Below are positions 6,252-10,940 of a stretch of 10,940 bases of DNA, in pieces. How positions within the stretch are numbered: position 1 is the first letter of the stretch; every line of letters begins with the position of its first letter. The notes under the pieces were generated by a model. The model did no database searches. It saw nothing but the letters and a program-made list of their open reading frames with translations, and was not told the origin of the DNA. Position numbers and translations under genes: made by a program. Where the stretch lies: contig JBGOUY010000137.1 of NCBI GenBank assembly GCA_041477795.1, positions 1 to 10,940 of the forward strand, read 5' to 3'. Origin of the DNA: DATFMP01 sp041477795. GTDB taxonomy: Bacteria > SAR324 > JACQKK01.

Positions 6252-7022
6252 TCAGCCCTGGCGGCGTCTCTCGCGCTCGGCGATGAAGCGCGCCATCACC
6301 GCCTGGGGCTCGCCCGCGGCGTAGCAGGCCTGCTGGCCGGCGATGGCAGCGCGCGCCGCATCGTCGAAGGCGGCCTGCGTCAGCTCGCGGAAGCGGCGCT
6401 TGGTGTGCCGCATGGCGTGCGCCGGCTTGGCGGCCAGCTCGCGCGCCAGCTCCCGCGCGCCGGCCAGCAGGCCGGCCTCCTCCACCACACGGCTGAGCAG
6501 GCCCGCGCTCCGGCACTCCTCCGCGTCCAGCAGCCGCCCCGTGAGCGAAAGCTCCTGGTTCAGCGCCAGGCCCAGGTGCAGGCTCATCCAGAACGAGCCC
6601 ATGATGCTGGGGATGCCCGCGTTGATCTCCGGCTGGCCCATGCGCGTGCCGGCATGGCCGATGCGCAGGTCGCAGGCCAGGGCGATCTGGAAGCCGCCCC
6701 CGGCGGCCACGCCGTTGACGGCCGCCACGATGGGCTTGTCCAGCTCGCGGATCGCCTGGTACACGTCGCGCAGCTCCCCGTACCAGCCCGGCACCTGCTC
6801 CACGCGCACCGCCTGCGCCTCCTTCAGGTCCACGCCCGCGCAGAAGGCGCGCCCGGCGCCGGTCACGACGATCGCCCGCACGGCCTCGTGCGCGTGCTGC
6901 GCACGGATGGCGGCCAGCAGCTCGTGCCGCAGCGGCGCATTGAGGGCGTTGAGGGCCGCGGGGCGGTTCAGCGTGACGATGGCCAGGGCCTCGTCCCGTT
7001 CGACTCGGACGGCGGGTTCCAT
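6252..7022 (-). CDS. Enoyl-CoA hydratase/isomerase (crotonase) family protein
   Basis: The 256-residue product has the usual length and layout of single-domain crotonases, cytoplasmic enzymes acting on acyl-CoA thioesters. The oxyanion-hole segments are GAGRAFCAGVDL (55-66) and NGVAAGGGFQIALACD (103-118). Both acid positions of classical hydratases are kept: E132 in GQPEINAGI and E157 in QELSLTG. The usual GGTQ after the first Glu is replaced by GSFW, so the reaction (hydration, isomerisation or another crotonase chemistry) is uncertain. A Shine-Dalgarno AGGAG (7032-7036) lies 9 bases before the ATG. It follows the amidohydrolase in the same direction after 142 bp with no clear terminator or promoter between them, so co-transcription is possible. 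Beyond its stop lies the broken gene at 6019-6216. Confidence 0.88.
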   Translation of the reverse strand: MEPAVRVERDEALAIVTLNRPAALNALNAPLRHELLAAIRAQHAHEAVRAIVVTGAGRAFCAGVDLKEAQAVRVEQVPGWYGELRDVYQAIRELDKPIVAAVNGVAAGGGFQIALACDLRIGHAGTRMGQPEINAGIPSIMGSFWMSLHLGLALNQELSLTGRLLDAEECRSAGLLSRVVEEAGLLAGARELARELAAKPAHAMRHTKRRFRELTQAAFDDAARAAIAGQQACYAAGEPQAVMARFIAERERRRQG

Positions 7023-7164
7023 CGCGGAGCGCTCCTGCCGGCGGTTATGCCCGTGCAGCGCGCCTGGCTGCGGCGCGCGGGCGCAACAAGCAGATTCGGT
7101 CCCATCAGCCCCGCACCCGGCCCGCGGCGGAACGGCTCAGCCGCGCGGGGGACGGCAAGCCGGC

Positions 7165-8652
7165 TCAGCCCCGGTCGCGCCCGTAGGGCCGCGCCAGGTA
7201 GCGTCCGCGCGGAGAGCCAACGACGCGGCCATCCTCGCAGATGCGCTCGCCCCGCAGCCAGGTCTGCCGCACGCGGGCGTGCAGCTCCTGGCCCTCGAAG
7301 GGCGTATAGCCCTGGCCGGATTCGGACTCCGCCGCGCGCACCACGAAGCTCGCGTTGGGGTCCACCAGCGCGACGTCCGCATCGTAGCCCACGGCGATGT
7401 CGCCCTTGTCCAGCAGGCCAAAGCGGCGCGCGGGATTGGCCGCGGTCAGCTCGGCCATGTGCGCGTAGGACATGCCGCGCCGGCTGCCCTCGCTGACCAG
7501 CCCGGGCAGCAGGTACTCCGTGCCGCCGAAGCCGGCCTTGGCCAGCCAGATGTCGCCGGGATGGGCGGCGTCCCACTTCAGCTCCGCCGAGCAGCAGGCG
7601 TGGTCGCTCACGATCCAGTCCACCTTGCGCGCCAGCACCTGCTCCCACAGGTACTCCACGTCCGCGCGGGGGCGGATGGGCGGATTGACCTTGGCCTGCA
7701 CGGCGGCGGGTGTGTCGATGTCCAGCAGCAGGTGCCCGATGGTCACCTCGCGCCGGAAGTTGATGTGGGGGAAGACCCGCTGCATGGTCAGCGCCGCCTC
7801 CAGGGCCTTGCGCGAGGACAGGTGCAGCAGGTTGATGTTGGCGCAGCGCGTCTCGTCGGCCAGGTAGGCGGCGATCCACACGGCCAGGCCCTCCGAGTGC
7901 GGCGGGCGCGCGGCGCTGTAGGCGGCGAGGCCCTTGAGCTTGCCCTCGCGCTCCACGCGCTCGGTGTAGGCGGTCATGATCTCGGCCAGCTCGCAGTGCA
8001 GGCTCAGGCTGAGGAAGGGCGCCAGCGCGGGGTTGCGCTCCATGGCCCGCGTCAGGCCGCGCATGATGAATTCGAAGTGCGCGAAGTCGTAGCGCTCGCC
8101 GTCTTCCAGCATCAGGAAGTTGCGCTGCCGATCGGAACGCCCGTGCAGGCCGTGGCTGCCGTAGAACATGAAGATCTTGAACGAGGTCACGCCGTGCTGC
8201 CGCGCCAGGCTCTCGATCTCGTCGATGTGCGCGCCGTGGATGGGCGCCAGGTGATAGGCGTAGTCCACATGGTAGCGGCCCTCGGAAAGGCGCAGCACCT
8301 CCGGGTAGAACTCCGCGTAGGGCCCGCCCCGGTTCAGGTAATACTGCCCCGTGCGGAAGTAGGTGAGCATCGTGGTGACGCCGCCCTGGGCGGCGGCGCG
8401 GCTCTCGCTGACGGCGTCCTGCTCCAGCGGGCTGTAGATGCCCGCGTGGGTGTGCGCATCCACCACGCCCGGGAAGGCCAGCAGCCCGCGTCCATCCACC
8501 GCCTCGCGCGCCTGCGCGGGGGGGATGTGCGGGGCGATGTGCGCGAACTTGCCGTCGCGCATGGCCAAGTCGAGCAGGTCCAGCGCATTGCGGTGCGGGC
8601 GCACGACGCGCACGTTGCGAAGGATCGTATCGTAGCGGGGCTGGGCGGACAT
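7165..8652 (-). CDS. Hydantoinase/dihydropyrimidinase/allantoinase-type amidohydrolase
   Basis: The 495-residue product is a cyclic-amidohydrolase of the metal-dependent amidohydrolase superfamily, expected to be a cytoplasmic TIM-barrel enzyme that opens cyclic ureides or imides. The complete binuclear metal set is visible: H67 and H69 in DAHTHAG, the lysine to be carbamylated K159 in SFKIFM, H219 in LHCE, H277 in LLHLSS, and D350 in SDHA. Segments VNPPIRP (322-328) and FGGTEYLLP (375-383) match the substrate-side motifs of the group. The length fits hydantoinases (about 460) with an insertion: H219 is 60 residues after the lysine, against about 33 in D-hydantoinase. The C-terminal beta-sandwich continues from about 415. 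GGAGG lies 13 bases before the ATG, a long spacing. A racemase and a crotonase are close by. The substrate (hydantoin, dihydropyrimidine, allantoin or another cyclic amide) cannot be assigned. Confidence 0.87.
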   Translation of the reverse strand: MSAQPRYDTILRNVRVVRPHRNALDLLDLAMRDGKFAHIAPHIPPAQAREAVDGRGLLAFPGVVDAHTHAGIYSPLEQDAVSESRAAAQGGVTTMLTYFRTGQYYLNRGGPYAEFYPEVLRLSEGRYHVDYAYHLAPIHGAHIDEIESLARQHGVTSFKIFMFYGSHGLHGRSDRQRNFLMLEDGERYDFAHFEFIMRGLTRAMERNPALAPFLSLSLHCELAEIMTAYTERVEREGKLKGLAAYSAARPPHSEGLAVWIAAYLADETRCANINLLHLSSRKALEAALTMQRVFPHINFRREVTIGHLLLDIDTPAAVQAKVNPPIRPRADVEYLWEQVLARKVDWIVSDHACCSAELKWDAAHPGDIWLAKAGFGGTEYLLPGLVSEGSRRGMSYAHMAELTAANPARRFGLLDKGDIAVGYDADVALVDPNASFVVRAAESESGQGYTPFEGQELHARVRQTWLRGERICEDGRVVGSPRGRYLARPYGRDRG

Positions 8653-8723
8653 GATGACGGCGTGGCCTCCGGGTGGGTCTGTTGCGGGGGCGGCTGGGGC
8701 ACCGCCTGGCGCGAGCCGCGGCC

Positions 8724-8752
8724 ATTGTCGGAAAGCGCCCGGGCCTTGTCAA
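8724..8752 (-). promoter_or_regulatory. Sigma-70-type promoter for the amidohydrolase transcript
   Basis: On the minus strand a perfect -35 TTGACA (8747-8752) is followed after 17 bp by GACAAT (8724-8729; 4 of 6 to TATAAT). Transcription would begin near 8717, about 65 bases before the ATG at 8652. The -35 is embedded in CAATTG, one of the few AT-containing spots in the 310-bp gap (8653-8962). The rest of that gap shows no gene or other clear signal. Confidence 0.55.
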
Positions 8753-8940
8753 TTGCGCGGCCAGGCGCGCCGCCCGTCGCGCGTGCGGTTGTGCGGTCGC
8801 GGACGCGGCAGCCCGCTCCTGGCCACGCTGCCACCCCGCCGCGCCCGGCAGGCGCAGCCGCGCCGGCCTGTCCGGGGGCGAGGGGAGCGGCGTGGCGCGG
8901 CAGTCGGCGCCGACCTGCTCCGCTTGTCCCACAATCTGGC

Positions 8941-8960
8941 TATGGGGGACTATGAGGGAC
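8941..8960. repeat. Short imperfect tandem repeat after the regulator gene
   Basis: TATGGGGGAC and TATGAGGGAC stand side by side (one mismatch in 10), ending two bases before the regulator's stop codon on the other strand. Meaning unknown; probably slippage. Confidence 0.4.
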
Positions 8961-8962
8961 GC

Positions 8963-9715
8963 CTACTCGACGTGGGGCACGGTCTCGGCCCGCAGGCGCG
9001 AGAGGCTGGGGATGGCGAGCCGGTGCCCCGCATTGCGCAGCAGGCCGTCGTCTTCGAGGGCCTGCAGGGCGCGTGTGAGGGTCTCGGGCCGCGTGCAGAG
9101 CAGCTCGGCCATGTCGCGCCGCGTCATGGGCAGGGCGACCTCGCAGGGCCCGTTTTGGCCGGTGGGAGTGTCGACGCCGCGCGCGCGCTCCACGAGGCCG
9201 ACGATCAGACGCGCCACACGGCCTCGCACCGGCAGCCAGGCCACCTGCGCCAGATCGGCTTCGGTCTGGTCCAGGTCCACGGCGATGTGGGTCTGGAAGC
9301 GCTGCAGCGGGGCGCGATGGCGCCGCAGCATGCGGTGCAGCAGGGTGACCTCGACGTGGCAGATCACGCAGGGCTCCAGCGCCTTGGCGTCCGACGCGCG
9401 CAGGGTCTCGTCCAGCGCGCTGCGGTAGCCCAGGGTTTCCCCGGCGAAGGCCAGGCGCACCAGCACGGCGGGCAGCGAGGGCTCGGCGCGGCGCACCGCC
9501 GCGGTGCCCGAGGCGATGCAATAGACCCCCGTGCAGGGCTGGCCCTGGCTGTAGATGAAGACGCCGCGCGGATAGCGGCGCGTGGTCTTGTTGGCGTTGA
9601 TCTCCGCCATCTGCTCGTCGGGGAGCACGGCCCACTCGGCGCTCCAGCGGGTCGGACAAGCCAGGCAATCCAGCGCTATCGGCTGACCGCGGGAGACGGG
9701 GGACAGCTTCGCCAT
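8963..9715 (-). CDS. Crp/Fnr-family transcriptional regulator with altered Fe-S motif
   Basis: The 250-residue product has an N-terminal cysteine segment, a cyclic-nucleotide-binding-type beta-roll (about 45-125; RYPRGVFIYSQGQPCTGVYCIASG), a dimer helix (about 125-170) and a C-terminal winged HTH (about 197-235; MTRRDMAELLCTRPETLTRALQALEDDGLL), as in FNR. Against E. coli FNR, C17 and C20 match C20 and C23, and C119 in EPCVICHV sits at C122, but the C29 position is A26. Other cysteines (C61, C66, C116) might substitute. Oxygen or redox sensing through a cluster is therefore uncertain. ATG 9715 was chosen because the family's N-terminus begins there; the frame stays open to 9802. An FNR-type box and a fitting -10 lie upstream, so control by FNR or by itself is likely. 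Flanked by the transporter and the amidohydrolase, all on the minus strand; a link to the catabolic genes is inferred. Confidence 0.85.
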   Translation of the reverse strand: MAKLSPVSRGQPIALDCLACPTRWSAEWAVLPDEQMAEINANKTTRRYPRGVFIYSQGQPCTGVYCIASGTAAVRRAEPSLPAVLVRLAFAGETLGYRSALDETLRASDAKALEPCVICHVEVTLLHRMLRRHRAPLQRFQTHIAVDLDQTEADLAQVAWLPVRGRVARLIVGLVERARGVDTPTGQNGPCEVALPMTRRDMAELLCTRPETLTRALQALEDDGLLRNAGHRLAIPSLSRLRAETVPHVE

Positions 9716-9757
9716 GGGACGGTTCCCCGGCTGGAGCGTGATGGGTCGTACGGGGAT

Positions 9758-9782
9758 CCGCGCGGCAACTTTTGCCGCGCGG
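9758..9782 (-). promoter_or_regulatory. Strong hairpin in the regulator's 5' leader
   Basis: CCGCGCGGCAA (9758-9768) pairs perfectly with TTGCCGCGCGG (9772-9782) around a 3-base loop, an 11-bp stem. It lies inside the predicted leader (about 9834-9716), ending 42 bases before the ATG. There is no T run on the minus strand after it. It could stabilise the leader, pause transcription, or be an operator. Confidence 0.45.
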
Positions 9783-9841
9783 GCACAACCTGACCGCGGC
9801 AAGTGCGAGGTACCCCTCTCCGCAGGCCGCCTTTTGCGTTA

Positions 9842-9882
9842 AGTGTAGCGATCCGAGGCAGCGCCGCCTTGATGCAGGTCAA
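9842..9882 (-). promoter_or_regulatory. FNR-type box and -10, class II promoter for the regulator
   Basis: TTGAT-GCAG-GTCAA (9869-9882) matches the FNR consensus TTGAT-N4-ATCAA at 9 of 10 defined bases. On the minus strand it is followed by TACACT (9842-9847), a 4-of-6 -10. The centre-to-centre distance is 31 bp, which puts the box at about -41.5 from a start near 9834. That is the position used by class II FNR-activated promoters. The only downstream gene in this direction before the next promoter is the Crp/Fnr regulator. Confidence 0.62.
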
Positions 9883-9980
9883 GAAAGCATGGCCGCTCCT
9901 GCAGCCGGCTCCGCACGGCGGGTGGGGTCGCCCCCGGTGCCGCAATCGTGCCGCTGCAGCGCGCACCTGCTCATGCGCTG

Positions 9981-10012
9981 CGCCGCTAATGCACGGCGCC
10001 GCTAATGCACGG
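9981..10012. repeat. Exact 16-bp tandem duplication at the transporter's 3' end
   Basis: CGCCGCTAATGCACGG occurs twice in direct succession (9981-9996 and 9997-10012). The second copy holds the transporter's stop codon and last two codons; the first copy repeats them just beyond the stop. It looks like a recent slippage or duplication event. Confidence 0.7.
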
Positions 10013-10940
10013 TGCCGTGGGCGGGGCCGTCGTCGCGCGGGATCAGCAGCAGCAGGCCGTTGGCCAGCAGCAGCACGGCCGTGATCAGGTAGAACACGGC
10101 CAACAGCCCGTAGCGGTCCGCCACCGCTCCCCCCAGCAGGGGCATGATCACCGCGAGGGCCGATTGCCCGGCGAACATGACCGAGGTGGACGAGCCGCGC
10201 AGCTCCGCCGGCGAGAGGTCCATCAGCCAGGCCAGCATGACGGGGCGCACGGAATAAAGCAGGAAGCCCAGCAGCGAGACGGCCGCCACGAACACCACCG
10301 GCACGCGGATGAAGGTCAGCGCGACGATGACCACCGTGGTGGCGGAAAGGCCGGCCATCAGCACCGGGCGCGGCCCGAAGCGGTCGCCCAGGTGCCCGGA
10401 GACCGGGGACATCACGGCGCTGCCGAGCTGGGTCGCCATCACCGTGCCGCCCACCACCAGCGGGCTCACCTTGAGCACGTCGGCCAGGTAGAGCGGCAGG
10501 AACACCGTGAGGCCCGTCTGGGCCATGCCGCGCACGGCGGCCAGCAGGCAGAGCAGGGAGACGGTGCGGCGCCTGAGGAGCTGCCACAGCCCGCGCAGGT
10601 ACAGGCCGCCCGTGCGGTGCGCGCCCGCGGCGGCCGCGGGGGTATCCTCGCGCGGCAGCACCACCAGCCAGAAGTAGGCGGCGATGGCATAGACGGGCAG
10701 GGTGGAGAGCGCCGCCGCGCCCTGCCAGTTGAACGCCAGCAGCAGCACGCCGGCGGCCAGCGGGCCGGCCATGTCGCCCAGGCTGGCGCCCGTGGCGTGA
10801 ATGGACAGCGCGAAGCCGCGCCGCTGCGGGTAGTGGCGCGAGAGCATGGCCACCGCGGGCGGGTGCCACAGGTTGTTGGCCGCGCCGATCAGCCCCGCCA
10901 TCAGCAGGATCATCAGGTACAGGTGGGTCGCCCCCAGCAG
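10002..10940 (-). CDS. MFS transporter, N-terminal part outside the window
   Basis: The last 312 residues of a major facilitator superfamily permease are visible; the frame is open to the right edge, so the start and first helices are missing. Hydrophobic segments recur roughly every 30 residues, about nine or ten helices in all. HPPAVAMLSRHYPQRRGFALSIHATG lies in the N-terminal half. SGHLGDRFGPRP is a motif-A-like loop (GxLaDrxGr type) in the second half, as expected between helices 8 and 9. The central basic loop (LRGLWQLLRRR) divides the halves. Such inner-membrane carriers move small molecules by proton coupling; the substrate is unknown. The HPP...RRG pattern recalls fosmidomycin-resistance-like permeases, but that is a weak guess. 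It ends 286 bp before the regulator gene. Confidence 0.85.
   Translation of the reverse strand: MLGATHLYLMILLMAGLIGAANNLWHPPAVAMLSRHYPQRRGFALSIHATGASLGDMAGPLAAGVLLLAFNWQGAAALSTLPVYAIAAYFWLVVLPREDTPAAAAGAHRTGGLYLRGLWQLLRRRTVSLLCLLAAVRGMAQTGLTVFLPLYLADVLKVSPLVVGGTVMATQLGSAVMSPVSGHLGDRFGPRPVLMAGLSATTVVIVALTFIRVPVVFVAAVSLLGFLLYSVRPVMLAWLMDLSPAELRGSSTSVMFAGQSALAVIMPLLGGAVADRYGLLAVFYLITAVLLLANGLLLLIPRDDGPAHGTVH

Noticed and set aside
7026..7035. Palindrome GGAGCGCTCC upstream of the crotonase as an operator
   Set aside because: It overlaps the Shine-Dalgarno region and is only 10 bp; chance is likely at this GC content.
6968..8932. Open frame of 654 codons on the minus strand overlapping the amidohydrolase
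   Set aside because: It is out of frame with the amidohydrolase, which has all its metal ligands; the product is Arg/Ala/Gly-rich without recognisable domains.
6343..8955. Open frame of 870 codons on the plus strand across the crotonase and amidohydrolase
   Set aside because: It spans two recognised minus-strand genes and the gap between them, has Ser/Arg/Ala-rich low-complexity translation, and shows no ribosome site or motif.
4957..9725. Shared GGGACGGT next to the start codons of the AsmA-family and regulator genes as a common control site
   Set aside because: Only 8 bases are shared, at two places, in GC-rich DNA; not distinguishable from chance.
8940..9788. Alternative minus-strand frame over the regulator
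   Set aside because: The frame at 8963-9715 holds an intact sensor domain and HTH; this one gives only Arg/Pro/Ala-rich text.
9716..9802. 29-codon N-terminal extension of the Crp/Fnr regulator
   Set aside because: It would run through the strong leader hairpin and lacks similarity to the family, whose N-terminus begins near residue 1 of the chosen start.
1..10940. CRISPR array, tRNA, rRNA or defence system
   Set aside because: No regularly spaced repeats, no tRNA-like cloverleaf or rRNA segment, and no nuclease, methylase or toxin-antitoxin motif were seen on either strand.

Overview
The window is very GC-rich, with dense coding and few AT tracts. An AsmA-family protein points to an outer membrane, and an FNR-type box sits upstream of a Crp/Fnr-type regulator. 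Together these suggest a Gram-negative, facultatively anaerobic proteobacterium, most likely a high-GC betaproteobacterium or a relative. The taxon is inferred; no rRNA, tRNA or other marker gene is present.

Layout. Positions 1-348 hold no supportable gene but are rich in structure: a GC hairpin, then a 254-bp segment bounded by imperfect inverted repeats that enclose two strong hairpins. A pentapeptide-repeat/K+-channel fusion (349-1338, minus) follows. Next is a 1149-residue AsmA-family protein (1510-4959, minus), divergent from an Asp/Glu/hydantoin racemase (5145-5837, plus). Positions 5838-6251 hold a second copy of the two-hairpin repeat, directly abutting a broken gene remnant (minus). 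An enoyl-CoA hydratase/isomerase (6252-7022) and a hydantoinase/allantoinase-like amidohydrolase (7165-8652) lie in tandem on the minus strand behind a good sigma-70-type promoter. A Crp/Fnr-family regulator (8963-9715, minus) has a promoter that looks like a class II FNR-activated promoter. The window ends inside an MFS transporter (10002 to the right edge, minus).

Working together. The amidohydrolase has a complete binuclear-metal ligand set and the racemase has both catalytic cysteines. This pair is the classic toolkit for opening racemic five- or six-membered cyclic ureides or imides (hydantoins, allantoin, dihydropyrimidines). The crotonase, the transporter and the regulator are plausible partners, but the substrate cannot be read from sequence. 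The pentapeptide channel and the AsmA protein look like unrelated envelope genes.

The least ordinary material is non-coding: a dispersed two-hairpin repeat in two inverted copies, a possible MITE-like frame around one copy, a pseudogene with a recognisable one-base deletion whose homology ends where the other repeat copy begins, and an FNR-type promoter driving an FNR-like protein that lacks one of the canonical iron-sulfur cysteines.
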